Position numbers and translations under genes: made by a program. Shown here one piece after another: positions 17,678 through 25,785 of a stretch of DNA of 34,179 nucleotides; the stretch's first letter is position 1; every line of letters starts with the position of its first letter. Under the pieces are notes generated by a model, which did no database searches, was not told the origin of the DNA, and worked only from the letters and a program-made list of their open reading frames with translations. Source of the stretch: Bryobacterales bacterium (GTDB taxonomy: Bacteria; Acidobacteriota; Terriglobia; Bryobacterales; Bryobacteraceae); NCBI GenBank assembly GCA_016789755.1, contig JAEUQG010000355.1, forward strand, positions 1 through 34,179. The letters run 5' to 3'.

Positions 17678-18400
17678 TCAAGCGGCGAGTCTGGCGGCCA
17701 GCTCCCTAATGAGCGCGCCGCCGTCGCCGCGATAAGCGCTTCCATGCTGGCACGCCAGTAGCGCCGGCCGAAGACCGGCCAGACGCTCGAACACCGCGGA
17801 CGTATCCTTCGCGTGAGCGTAGTAATCCAACATTCCGCGCATCGCTTCGCTTGCGCTCAGCACTTCCGATTCGGTCACCGGCGCAGGGTCGCCTCCAGGC
17901 TGCGTGAAAAGATCGCCGCAGAACAGCGTCTGCGTGGAGCAATCGAACAATGTGCCGCAATCCCAGCCGTGCGGAACATGCGGTGTGTCCAGCCATTTCA
18001 TGCGGCGGCTTCCAATGGAGAATTCCTCACCGCCGTAAAGCCCGCGCGCGGGACGGATCGCGTAGTCGTTAAGAGAGGTGAGAACGCCGATCTGCGCCCC
18101 GAAGGCAGTGGCTGCGGGGGCTGCGGCCAGCAGGTCGTTCAAAGCTCCGAACTCGTCGGCCTCGAAGTGCGATCCGCCGATCCACCGTAGCTGCTCCACC
18201 GGCAGGACTTTGGCGATCGCTTCCGCCGTAACCGGAAACAGTTTCCGGAACCCGGTATGAAATAGCAACGGCTCGTCGTCGCAGATAAGGTACGAATTGA
18301 AGGTAAAACCCTGCGGAATGACATCCAGCCGTGAGCTGATGCGGTAAATTCCAGCCGCTACTTCATCGATACGCGTGTTTGTCTCGTGGTTCGTGATCAT
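17678..18400 (-). CDS. Flavodiiron-type metallo-beta-lactamase-fold protein
   Basis: A 240-residue stand-alone metallo-beta-lactamase fold of the ODP (oxygen-binding di-iron) type. The metal ligands follow the flavodiiron pattern: His78-x-Glu80-x-Asp82 (HFEADE), His144, Asp163 and His219, with 18 residues between His144 and Asp163 as in that family. The Glu in place of a His at the second ligand argues for iron rather than zinc. There is no flavodoxin domain, so electrons for any O2 or NO reduction would have to come from a partner. CDCGTLFDCS-like cysteines (Cys148, Cys154, Cys161) are present near the site. ATG 18400 has AGGGA eight bases upstream. No operon partner is obvious. Confidence 0.88.
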   Translation of the reverse strand: MITNHETNTRIDEVAAGIYRISSRLDVIPQGFTFNSYLICDDEPLLFHTGFRKLFPVTAEAIAKVLPVEQLRWIGGSHFEADEFGALNDLLAAAPAATAFGAQIGVLTSLNDYAIRPARGLYGGEEFSIGSRRMKWLDTPHVPHGWDCGTLFDCSTQTLFCGDLFTQPGGDPAPVTESEVLSASEAMRGMLDYYAHAKDTSAVFERLAGLRPALLACQHGSAYRGDGGALIRELAARLAA

Positions 18401-18424
18401 GCTGAGTTCCCTGCTGCCGGGCCA

Positions 18425-18447
18425 CCGCCCGATATCTTATCAGGCGG
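18425..18447. repeat. Imperfect hairpin between MBL and secreted-protein genes
   Basis: CCGCC-C-GATA, a TCT loop, then TATC-A-GGCGG gives a nine-pair stem with one mismatch. It lies just upstream of the MBL start and downstream of the secreted-protein stop, both on the minus strand. It could be an operator or a terminator; no T tract decides this. Confidence 0.4.
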
Positions 18448-18466
18448 AAGGCCCGCTGAAGACCGC

Positions 18467-19288
18467 TTACATCTTCTTCGCTTTCACCAGGAAGGTGGTG
18501 CCGGGGTCGGTTTCTAGGAACTGCACTTCAGCGCCGTTGTTACTCACGGTGCCGTTGAAGCGGAACCCCACAACCTCGAAGTTCATCGTGAAATTGCAGT
18601 CGTTCGTGAATAGATAGCTGCCGGTGAGGTTCAGCGGTTGCGGATCGATGATCCCGTTGGCGCTGCGCACGGCAGTCAGGCGGAAGCGGCCGTTCTCGTC
18701 GAAGGCCACAGTCCCGACTCCCGCCAGCGGCCCTGCGGCCGGCGCGGGCACAGTGGGCGGTCCCGCGAAACCTTGCGAGATGAACCCGTACACTCCACGA
18801 GTCAGCGCCGCCCGGCAGGCAAAGGGCCGATTGCTCTCCAGTTCAACATTGGGGCCGTTGCCGCGTTGGGACTGCACAGACGCAACGCCGCTCGCTACCA
18901 CGCCCGGCGTCGTTTGCAGAACATACAGTTCGCGCGCGTTATCCACAATGGACGCGTAAAACGTCGCACCGTTTTCAAGCGCCGAAACAAACGTGCAATC
19001 GGGGCTCACCTGGTAGGTTCCCTTCACCGGCGGCAGCGCTTGCGAGAACCCGTTGAACGTCGCCGTGGCCGTCAGCACCACTCCGCCGCGTCCGTCATAA
19101 ACTGCCGTGCCCAGACTCGCAAACGGCCCTTGCAGGGGCGCGGGCACTGGCGATCCGGCTAGGGTGAAGCCTTGCGCGGAAAAGCCGTAACTGCCGCGCA
19201 GCGTCGCGTTCGTGCACCGTTGCGGACCGTTCTGCGCCGCGGCGGCAAGTGCGAACACACTAAGGGTAAGTATGGTTTTGGTAATCAT
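18467..19288 (-). CDS. Secreted two-repeat protein of unknown function
   Basis: A 273-residue exported protein with a signal peptide (MITKTILTLSVFALAAAAQ). The mature part is two homologous repeats of about 120 residues. Each opens with a cysteine, an LRGSYGF or TRGVYGF motif and a GFxxxGxPxVPAP stretch, then PLAGVGTVAFDENGRF or its counterpart, and closes with a G-S/T-Y-x-x-x-x-D-C motif. Each repeat has two cysteines that may pair. Such repeats are common in secreted acidobacterial proteins; the function is unknown. AAGGAG lies ten bases upstream of the ATG. It diverges from the nuclease gene across a 157-base gap that should carry both promoters, though no convincing boxes stand out. Confidence 0.85.
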   Translation of the reverse strand: MITKTILTLSVFALAAAAQNGPQRCTNATLRGSYGFSAQGFTLAGSPVPAPLQGPFASLGTAVYDGRGGVVLTATATFNGFSQALPPVKGTYQVSPDCTFVSALENGATFYASIVDNARELYVLQTTPGVVASGVASVQSQRGNGPNVELESNRPFACRAALTRGVYGFISQGFAGPPTVPAPAAGPLAGVGTVAFDENGRFRLTAVRSANGIIDPQPLNLTGSYLFTNDCNFTMNFEVVGFRFNGTVSNNGAEVQFLETDPGTTFLVKAKKM

Positions 19289-19445
19289 GGATTGATCTCT
19301 CCTTGGGAGCCGCCCGCTCGATTGCGGCCGGTTGATAAGGATACGCAGGCCGCGCCGCCATCGGATTCAACGCCATTCCGATATCCGGCTGTAACAAGTG
19401 TTTGCTACCATACCTCCTCTAGACTCGTTTCGCTTCGGAGGCTTC

Positions 19446-22400
19446 ATGAGGAATCATGTGCTGGCGGCCGCCGCCGCCGTCGCGTTGTTGTCCGTGAACT
19501 TGTATGGGCAGGCCAACTGCACCAGTACCTTCTCGCTCACTACCACTTCATACACGCAGGATTTCAACACCCTCGTCTCTTCCGGCACAGCGCTGCTGAC
19601 CACACTCCCGCAGGGTTGGAACGTCAACTACCGGCTGAACGGCACTACGCTCGAGGTCATTGCTCCGCCTTCGACGAAAACCACCTACCGGGCCGGGACG
19701 GGAAGCGACAACGCCGGTGACTTCTACAGTTTCGGAGCAGCCTCGAACAGCGACCGCGCGTTCGGATCGCTGGCCAGTGGCAATTCCCAAGTGGGGAACG
19801 TGGCGCAGTACTTCTGCTTCACCAATAATAGCGGCGCCACCGTGACGTCGCTCCGCGTCGCCTACAGGGGAGAGCAGTACAGGAACGGCGGGAACACCAC
19901 CGCCCACAAACTGGAGTTCGGCTATTCCGTCAACGGGGGCACGAGTTTCACGCCCCTTACTGCGCTGGATTTCACCGGGCCGGTGGCCACGGCCACCGCA
20001 GGCACTGTCGATGGCAACGCAACCGCCGTCAGTTTGAATCACACTATTACCGGCCTGAACGTCCCCGCGGGAACGGTGATCGTGCTCCGTTGGGTGGATC
20101 GCGAGGATGCAGGCAACGATCACGGCTTAGCCGTCGACGACTTGACCGTCACCCTGAATCCGCCGTCGCAACCGGTCCTCACCATCAACGATGTCACCGT
20201 GACGGAAGGCAACGCGGGAACCACGAACATGCGCTTCACCGTGTCCCTCGATGTCCCGGCCGGGCCCGGTGGCGTGACCTTCGATATCGCCACCGCCAAC
20301 AACACGGCCCTGGCAACCGAAGATTACCAGGCCCTCAGTTTGACCGGACAAACGATTCCAGCCGGCACTTCGACGTACTTCTTCGATGTGACGATGTTCG
20401 GCGACGTGACCGTGGAAGAAAATGAAACGTTCTTTGTGGACGTCACCAACGTGACCGGCGCCGTCGTCGGCGATCCACGAGGCCAGGGCACAATCACGAA
20501 CGACGATTCCCAGCCCGTCACTTGTACTCCGACGGCCCGTATCGGCGATGTCCAGGGGCCCGGGACACTAAGCCCGCTGGCCGGTCAGGTGGTGACGGTG
20601 CGGGCTATCGTCACTGCCAACAAATTCAACGGATTCTTCATGCAGGAAGAGGATGCGGACGCCGACGCCAATCCGCTCACCTCCGAAGGCATCTTCGTGT
20701 TTACCGGCAATGCCAATGGTCCCGCGGCGGGCACGCAGGTGTGCGTCACCGGCGCCGTCGTGGAGTTTCCCGCCAGCTTCGGAACCATCACGGAGTTCGC
20801 CGCCGGCGCTACCGTGGCGACGCTGAGCACGGGAAATCCCTTGCCCGCCCCAATAACGCTCACCTCCGTCATGCCGGCCCCCGGTGGCGGTCTGCAGCAG
20901 TTGGAACCCTATGAGGGGATGCGCGTCACCGCCTCGAGTTTTACCGCCGCATCCGGCACCATCGAGTCGGGCGGCTTCAACAACGCGACTTTCTTCGCCG
21001 TCGTGACCGGCGTGCCTCGCCCCTTCCGCGAACCCGGCATCGAAGCGCCGCTCGGCGTGCCCTCAGGCTCGGTGAAAACAATTCCGCCCATCCCGCGCTT
21101 CGACGCCAACAGCGAGCTTCTGCGCATCGACCTGCGCGGCCAGAATCAGACCGCCGGCGTCGCAGTAACCGCGGGCCAGACGGTGACGAATGTCATCGGC
21201 GTCCTGGATTTCTCCGCAGACGGTTACGAACTGCTCCAGGATGCTTCCACGGCCCCTGTCATCGGCGGCGGCTCGACGTTCACCGCCGTCCCCGCGCCCG
21301 CATCGAATCAAATCACCGTGGGTCACATGTCGCTGGAAAATTACACCGGCACATCGGCTCAGCAGGCCAAGGCTCTGCGCGTCATGCGCGATGTGCTGCG
21401 CTATCCGGACGTGGTGGGCGTATCGGAAGTCAGCACGCTTCTCGCCCTGCAAAATCTCGCCGCCGCCATCAACGCACAGCAGGCGGGGCTAAACTACACC
21501 GCGTTCTTAGGTAGCGGCACCGGTTCCCAGAACGTGGGCTTCCTGGTCAAAACCGCTCGCATCGCCGTGCAAGGGACCCCGGGGCAGGTGCTCGCCTCAG
21601 CCATGTATATCGATCCCTTCAACGGAGCGCCTGACTTGCTCCACGACCGTCCTCCCTACGTGCTCAAGGGACGCGCGCAGACCTCCGGCGGCGGCAATTT
21701 CGATTTCACTGCTATCGTCGTCCACCTGCGGTCGCTCATCGGAGTGGACAGCGAAGCGGTGTCCGGCGCGACAACCGAAGGCAACCGTGTGCGCACCAAA
21801 CGGCGCCTCGCGGCGGAAAACTTCGCGGCTTATCTACAGGCCCAGCAACTGGCCAATCCCTCTGAGCGTTTCATCGTCGTGGGCGATTACAACGCTTATG
21901 AATTCAACGACGGCTATGTCGATGTGCTCGGAACTCTGACCGGCAATCCGGCCCCCGACCCGCAGGTGGTGCAGGGCAGCGGAGATCTGGTCACACCCAA
22001 TTTCATCGATCTGGTGACCACCAATAAGATCACCGCTTCCGAGCGCTTTTCCTACATTTTCGGCGGATCGAAGCAGGTGCTCGATCATGTGCTGGTGTCG
22101 CAGACCATGGGCCTGTTTGTGAGCGCCCTGCACTATGGCCGTACGAATACAGAATTTCCGGAAGCGTTCCGTTCGGACACCAGCCGTCCGGAGCGCGTTT
22201 CCGACCATGACCCGGTGCTTGCGTTTATCAACCTTCCGGGCGGCACCGTCAACGATGTTACGGCGGTCACTCGAGTCACTTCCACCGGCGTGGTCCTGGT
22301 GAGCGGAGGCTACAACGGATTCCTGCGCTTGACGAATCTCAGCGGCCAGACCCTCACCGGCCCGCTCCATGTGCTGTTCGACACGCTGCCGGCTGGAATC

Positions 22401-22559
22401 ACCGTAGCCAATGCGTCGGGCACGCTGCTCGGCAAGCCGTATCTGACCACGGCCGGTCCGCTGGCGAATGGAGCGACGGTGAACATTGCGGTGCGCTATT
22501 TGAACCCGGGGAATGTGCTGATTCAACCGGCATTTCGTGTCTTACAAGGGAGTTTCTAA
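19446..22559 (+). CDS. Secreted Calx-beta / endonuclease-exonuclease-phosphatase nuclease
   Basis: A 1037-residue exported protein, probably an extracellular DNase. A signal peptide (MRNHVLAAAAAVALLSVNLYGQ) leads to a beta-rich region; residues about 242-357 are a Calx-beta domain (TINDVTVTEGNAGTTNMRF ... GTITNDD). An OB-like region (about 360-560) precedes an endonuclease/exonuclease/phosphatase domain at about 630-930: Glu661 in GVSEVS, GDYNAYEF with Asp814, and SDHDP with Asp920 and His921. This layout recalls ExeM/NucH-type extracellular nucleases. The last 100 residues (LTNLSGQTLTGPLHVLFDTLPAG) form a beta-sandwich-like tail. ATG 19446 has GGAGG four bases upstream and starts the signal peptide. 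A PEP-CTERM gene follows within seven bases. Confidence 0.9.
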   Translation: MRNHVLAAAAAVALLSVNLYGQANCTSTFSLTTTSYTQDFNTLVSSGTALLTTLPQGWNVNYRLNGTTLEVIAPPSTKTTYRAGTGSDNAGDFYSFGAASNSDRAFGSLASGNSQVGNVAQYFCFTNNSGATVTSLRVAYRGEQYRNGGNTTAHKLEFGYSVNGGTSFTPLTALDFTGPVATATAGTVDGNATAVSLNHTITGLNVPAGTVIVLRWVDREDAGNDHGLAVDDLTVTLNPPSQPVLTINDVTVTEGNAGTTNMRFTVSLDVPAGPGGVTFDIATANNTALATEDYQALSLTGQTIPAGTSTYFFDVTMFGDVTVEENETFFVDVTNVTGAVVGDPRGQGTITNDDSQPVTCTPTARIGDVQGPGTLSPLAGQVVTVRAIVTANKFNGFFMQEEDADADANPLTSEGIFVFTGNANGPAAGTQVCVTGAVVEFPASFGTITEFAAGATVATLSTGNPLPAPITLTSVMPAPGGGLQQLEPYEGMRVTASSFTAASGTIESGGFNNATFFAVVTGVPRPFREPGIEAPLGVPSGSVKTIPPIPRFDANSELLRIDLRGQNQTAGVAVTAGQTVTNVIGVLDFSADGYELLQDASTAPVIGGGSTFTAVPAPASNQITVGHMSLENYTGTSAQQAKALRVMRDVLRYPDVVGVSEVSTLLALQNLAAAINAQQAGLNYTAFLGSGTGSQNVGFLVKTARIAVQGTPGQVLASAMYIDPFNGAPDLLHDRPPYVLKGRAQTSGGGNFDFTAIVVHLRSLIGVDSEAVSGATTEGNRVRTKRRLAAENFAAYLQAQQLANPSERFIVVGDYNAYEFNDGYVDVLGTLTGNPAPDPQVVQGSGDLVTPNFIDLVTTNKITASERFSYIFGGSKQVLDHVLVSQTMGLFVSALHYGRTNTEFPEAFRSDTSRPERVSDHDPVLAFINLPGGTVNDVTAVTRVTSTGVVLVSGGYNGFLRLTNLSGQTLTGPLHVLFDTLPAGITVANASGTLLGKPYLTTAGPLANGATVNIAVRYLNPGNVLIQPAFRVLQGSF

Positions 22560-22565
22560 TTTATG

Positions 22566-23138
22566 ATGAGGGCATTTTTGACCCTGCTGGCGATGGCGGG
22601 CGCGCTCGGCGCCGCGCCGGTCGGCTACCGCGTGATTGTCGATACGGCGGCATTCGCCGGAACGGACGCACAAGTCGAGTTTCAATTCAATCCGGGGGGC
22701 ACCCCCGACGCCGCCACCGCGGAGGTGTCGGCCCTCGCCGGAATCGCCTCCTTCACCAACGGGCCGCGCACCGGAGATGTCACCGGATCCAATCCGTGGC
22801 TGTTCGGGAATTCCGTCCTCCCCAACCAACTGTTCCTCAACCTGACCGGACTCGGCGCCCTCTTCTCGTTCCAGGTCGTGTTCTCCGGCGACGCCATCGA
22901 CAATCCCGCGGAACTCGATGGAACGGCCTTCACCATGACCATGCGCGACACCGGCGGCAATGTCCTCGGCGGGTTCAGTGAGCCGTCTCTCTGGCTCGAG
23001 GTTTCCGGCGGTGCGGTGCTCCCTCTCATGCAGGATCAGCAGATCACGTTGTCGGAAATCCCCGAGCCCCGCGCCATGATCCTGATGATGTCCGGATTGC
23101 TCCTGCTCGCAGTACGACGCCGATGCTTTCCTGGCTGA
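22566..23138 (+). CDS. PEP-CTERM sorting-signal protein
   Basis: A 190-residue exported protein with a short signal peptide (MRAFLTLLAMAGALGAAP) and a C-terminal PEP-CTERM tripartite signal: EIPEPRA, a hydrophobic helix (MILMMSGLLLLAV) and an arginine cluster (RRR). Such proteins are anchored and released by exosortase, usually with exopolysaccharide. The N-terminal VDTAAFAGTDAQVEFQFNPGG resembles a recurrent PEP-CTERM family. ATG 22566 is taken; an ATG one codon upstream is equally possible. It follows the nuclease by a few bases and its end overlaps the peroxiredoxin start by 16 bases, so the three are probably co-transcribed. No exosortase gene is in the window. Confidence 0.85.
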   Translation: MRAFLTLLAMAGALGAAPVGYRVIVDTAAFAGTDAQVEFQFNPGGTPDAATAEVSALAGIASFTNGPRTGDVTGSNPWLFGNSVLPNQLFLNLTGLGALFSFQVVFSGDAIDNPAELDGTAFTMTMRDTGGNVLGGFSEPSLWLEVSGGAVLPLMQDQQITLSEIPEPRAMILMMSGLLLLAVRRRCFPG

Positions 23139-23566
23139 TATCAGATCCGCTCGAAGTGGGCAGCCACGCGCCTGAGTTTTCGCTGCCCGACGAACGCGGC
23201 GCCACTGTGTCGCTGCGCGAGTTGCGCGGACGCAATGTCGTTCTCGTGTGGTACCCCGGCGACGACACCACCGTCTGCCGCAAACAGTTGTGCGAACTGC
23301 GCGACGAATGGGCGGAGTTGACCCGCCGCGGCGTGGCGGTCTTCGGAATCAATCCCCAAAGCGCCGAAAGCCACGCCAAATTTCGAGCCAAGTTCGGTTT
23401 CCCGTTTCCGCTGCTTGTCGATTCGGGCCAGCGCGTGGGGAAGCTCTACCGCACTCACGGGATCGTCGCCAAACGGACCGTGTACGTAATTGGGCCGGAC
23501 GGGCGCGTGCGCTACGCCAAACGCGGCAAACCCGCTGTATCCGACGTGCTGGAGTTGCTTGACTAA
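23123..23566 (+). CDS. Peroxiredoxin, PrxQ/Bcp type
   Basis: A thiol peroxidase of 147 residues that reduces hydroperoxides in the cytoplasm. The thioredoxin-like fold is plain: GSHAPEFSLPDERGATVSLRELRG, WYPGDDTTVC and INPQSAESHAKFRAKFGFPFPLL. The peroxidatic cysteine is Cys52 and a second cysteine, Cys57, lies five residues on, the spacing of Bcp/PrxQ enzymes that form an intramolecular disulfide. The first ten residues are poorly conserved, so the exact start is open; ATG 23123 overlaps the PEP-CTERM gene. Its stop overlaps the stop of the convergent gene in the four bases CTAA. Confidence 0.92.
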   Translation: MLSWLISDPLEVGSHAPEFSLPDERGATVSLRELRGRNVVLVWYPGDDTTVCRKQLCELRDEWAELTRRGVAVFGINPQSAESHAKFRAKFGFPFPLLVDSGQRVGKLYRTHGIVAKRTVYVIGPDGRVRYAKRGKPAVSDVLELLD

Positions 23567-24141
23567 GCCATGATCACGACAGGCCCGGTGGGCACGCCGA
23601 AGGCGCTGACGCAGACGCCCACGCTGCTGTAGTTCAATGTATTCCGGCCCGCGTAGCGAAAGCCGGGATTCGAGATAATCCATTTCACCTTGCGGCACGG
23701 GGTCTGGAACCCGCAGCCGGCCACGGCGTAGAAATCGTCCGCCGTCAGAAAAGGGCCGAATCGCGGCGCGGGCATCACCACCGACCCGCCGTGGGAGCAC
23801 TTCACCACCGATTCCCGCGTAAGAAGATCGGACATGGACGTCTCGCCCCACTTCTCGTCGATCGCCCGGTCCAACGCGTGCAACGTCAGGCACTCCGCGA
23901 TTCCGTCACAGGCCAGTTGGTGGTCCAACTGGAAGCAGCGAACAGCGTTGTACGTGTCGTGGCTGTAGCAGCCGTCCGCCACGCCCAGCACGGAGGAATG
24001 CGGCAGCGGGTAGCCGAGATCCATCAGCGCACGCTGCAGAGCCTGCACCGCGTCTCCCTTCTCATGCAGGCACATCGGTGGCTTGTTGTTGGCCGCCGCC
24101 TGCAGGCGCTGAAAGTGTCTGAAGTCCTGTGATTGTAACAT
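23563..24141 (-). CDS. Peptidoglycan-binding-domain protein with Cys-rich C-terminus
   Basis: A 192-residue protein without a signal peptide. Residues about 25-95 form a PG_binding_1 domain (LHEKGDAVQALQRALMDLGY ... DGCYSHDTYNAVRCFQLDH). The C-terminal half (CSHGGSVVMPAP, FLTADDFYAVAGCGF, SVGVCVSAFGVPTGPVVIM) has a beta-rich, glycine and cysteine pattern faintly like PAAR-like proteins of secretion systems, but it lacks enough of the pattern to name it. AAGGAG lies ten bases upstream of the ATG. No secretion-system genes are nearby. The stop overlaps the peroxiredoxin stop. Confidence 0.8.
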   Translation of the reverse strand: MLQSQDFRHFQRLQAAANNKPPMCLHEKGDAVQALQRALMDLGYPLPHSSVLGVADGCYSHDTYNAVRCFQLDHQLACDGIAECLTLHALDRAIDEKWGETSMSDLLTRESVVKCSHGGSVVMPAPRFGPFLTADDFYAVAGCGFQTPCRKVKWIISNPGFRYAGRNTLNYSSVGVCVSAFGVPTGPVVIMA

Positions 24142-24226
24142 GGTGGCTGTTCTCCTTCTGCTGGGGAAGGCGCAGCGCGGCCCCGCGATTCTGTCAGGGT
24201 GGGCAGGAAAAATAGCGAAAATGCTG

Positions 24227-24238
24227 CTACTATAGTAG
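24227..24238. promoter_or_regulatory. 12-bp perfect palindrome holding a -10-like box
   Basis: CTACTATAGTAG is its own reverse complement and ends three bases before the ATG at 24242. It contains TATAGT, which matches TATAAT at five of six positions six bases before that ATG; no good -35 box is seen. It may be an operator, a promoter for a leaderless message, or both. Confidence 0.35.
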
Positions 24239-24241
24239 AAG

Positions 24242-24463
24242 ATGCAGAAAAACCACGCAGCCCTCTCTGCTTACCACTTCCGGCGGAATCAAGCCGACGG
24301 GATGATCCATGTGTTGAACGAGACCTCCTACGTGATGGCCGAATACAACCAACGTACCGGGTCGGTGAAATGGATTCGTGTCGTACTGGCTTCCCAACGG
24401 GAGATGATCGAAAAATGGCTCGGCGAGCATTATCCGGTGCAAGCTGCGGCGGCGACTCGCTGA
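24242..24463 (+). CDS. Small protein of unknown function
   Basis: A 73-residue ORF that I do not recognise. It is hydrophilic, without a signal or membrane span, and reads as a plausible compact alpha/beta protein (MIHVLNETSYVMAEYNQRTG, then KWIRVVLASQREMIEKWLGE). There is no Shine-Dalgarno sequence. The ATG is six bases after a -10-like TATAGT, consistent with a leaderless transcript. It diverges from the peptidoglycan-binding gene and is followed by a hairpin. Being alone and short, it could also be chance. Confidence 0.55.
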   Translation: MQKNHAALSAYHFRRNQADGMIHVLNETSYVMAEYNQRTGSVKWIRVVLASQREMIEKWLGEHYPVQAAAATR

Positions 24464-24500
24464 TCGCGGAGCATCGGCCCATTCGATAAAAACGCGAAAT

Positions 24501-24533
24501 AAGCCCCCACGGTCTGGATGCCGCTAGGGGCTT
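24501..24533. terminator. Stem-loop between convergent genes
   Basis: AAGCCCC (24501-24507) and GGGGCTT (24527-24533) form a 7-bp GC-rich stem with a 19-base loop, followed by TTCCCTATTT. It lies between the small plus-strand ORF and the end of the minus-strand transporter gene, where a bidirectional terminator would be expected. The loop is long and the T tract is interrupted. Confidence 0.4.
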
Positions 24534-24555
24534 TCCCTATTTATGGGCCGCGGCA

Positions 24556-25785
24556 TCAGCCGCGGGCGCGCGCAGCCAGCGCCACAAGCACAAAAGCCAC
24601 CGACGCGGTGACTATGGCGAACGCGAAGCTCGCCCCAAATCCGTAACGGTCCGTAAGTGCCCCGTGAAAGACCGGAGCGAAACTGCTGAACGGCGTGGCC
24701 AGCGTGATGATCGCGAAGTTCCGCGTCGATTGCGTCGCCTCTGACAGGCTGCCCACGTAATTGGGCAGGTAGGCGCCGCCCAGTTCCCCCGCGCCGATAA
24801 GCGCAAACGCGAACAGATACACCATACCCGGCGTGGTCCACGCCCACACGCTCCCCAATATCAAAAGCGCGATGCAGCCCAGTGCCCCCCCTCGCAATCC
24901 CGCACGCACCGCCAGCCATCCCAGCGCGAACCCGCCGATCGCTTTCCCTCCGAACCGGATCGCCATCGTCCACCCCGAGAAATCCGCCGGGTCCCGGTCC
25001 AGTGCTTCCTTCGCGTACAGCGCCAGGTTGGCCGTCACCCCCAGCGAAATGTACCACAGCACGTACGCGATCCATGTGGTGGCGAGCCGCCGGTCCCGGA
25101 AGTAGCCGCGCGCGCTTTCCATCAGAAACGGAAAGAACGGCTCGCGCCTCCGCGGCTCGATCTCCGGCAACCGGAAGCGGCGGGCGTTGAGTGCAATCCC
25201 CAGCGCGCACGGGATCGCAATCAGGTAAATGATGGCGAAATCGTATGGGTACGGGAAGCCGGGCAGACCGGGATTGAGTAGAAATTGCGCCCCCAGTGAT
25301 CCACCCACCGCCGCAACCGGCGTGATGCTGAACGTCCGTTGCAACGTACGCGCCACTTCCGCTTCGCTGCATCCCCTCCGCAAGCATTGCTGCATGAAGA
25401 CGAACGATGTCGACGCCGAAAGCCCTTGCAGCAGACCTTGCAGCACCACGGCCCCGATGCGGACCTCGGCCGGCGCCGGCAGCGCCAGCGTGAGAAACAC
25501 CATCGTCGAGAACGTCGCCGTCGCCAGGTTCGCCCACACCACCATGTTGCGCTCCAGCCGGTACGGCACCAGCCAGGAGAAAAACAGCGGAGCGATCTGG
25601 CCTAGCAAATACGTCGATGCCGGCAGGTTCGCCAGCGTCTTGCTCGCCCCCAGCTTGTCGAAAAGCGCCGCCTGCACAATGCCCACGTAAAAGACCGGCG
25701 CGGCCAGGAAGATGAAGAGATAGCAGATGGTGAAAACCCATCCGTTGTGGCGTTCGTTGGGATGCAAGAATCTTATTATGCGCAT
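24556..25785 (-). CDS. Major facilitator superfamily transporter
   Basis: A 409-residue inner-membrane transporter with about 12 hydrophobic segments (for example GWVFTICYLFIFLAAPVFYVG, IYLIAIPCALGIAL and FAFAIVTASVAFVLVALAARA). A GALTDRYGFG loop near the C-terminus recalls the MFS DRxGR motif. The central cytoplasmic loop carries RRREPFF. Substrate unknown; the divergent sialidase-like neighbour hints at a glycan or sugar-acid substrate, which is inference. The start is taken at MRIIRFLHPNERHNGW (cat at 25783-25785); an ATG at 25842 would add 19 Pro/Thr-rich residues. No Shine-Dalgarno sequence precedes either. At the preferred start the gene overlaps the divergent gene by eight bases. Confidence 0.88.
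   Translation of the reverse strand: MRIIRFLHPNERHNGWVFTICYLFIFLAAPVFYVGIVQAALFDKLGASKTLANLPASTYLLGQIAPLFFSWLVPYRLERNMVVWANLATATFSTMVFLTLALPAPAEVRIGAVVLQGLLQGLSASTSFVFMQQCLRRGCSEAEVARTLQRTFSITPVAAVGGSLGAQFLLNPGLPGFPYPYDFAIIYLIAIPCALGIALNARRFRLPEIEPRRREPFFPFLMESARGYFRDRRLATTWIAYVLWYISLGVTANLALYAKEALDRDPADFSGWTMAIRFGGKAIGGFALGWLAVRAGLRGGALGCIALLILGSVWAWTTPGMVYLFAFALIGAGELGGAYLPNYVGSLSEATQSTRNFAIITLATPFSSFAPVFHGALTDRYGFGASFAFAIVTASVAFVLVALAARARG

Noticed and set aside
23563..24141. PAAR/secretion-system assignment for the C-terminal half
   Set aside because: Only a loose Gly/Cys pattern; no spike, VgrG or other secretion genes nearby, so it is left unnamed.
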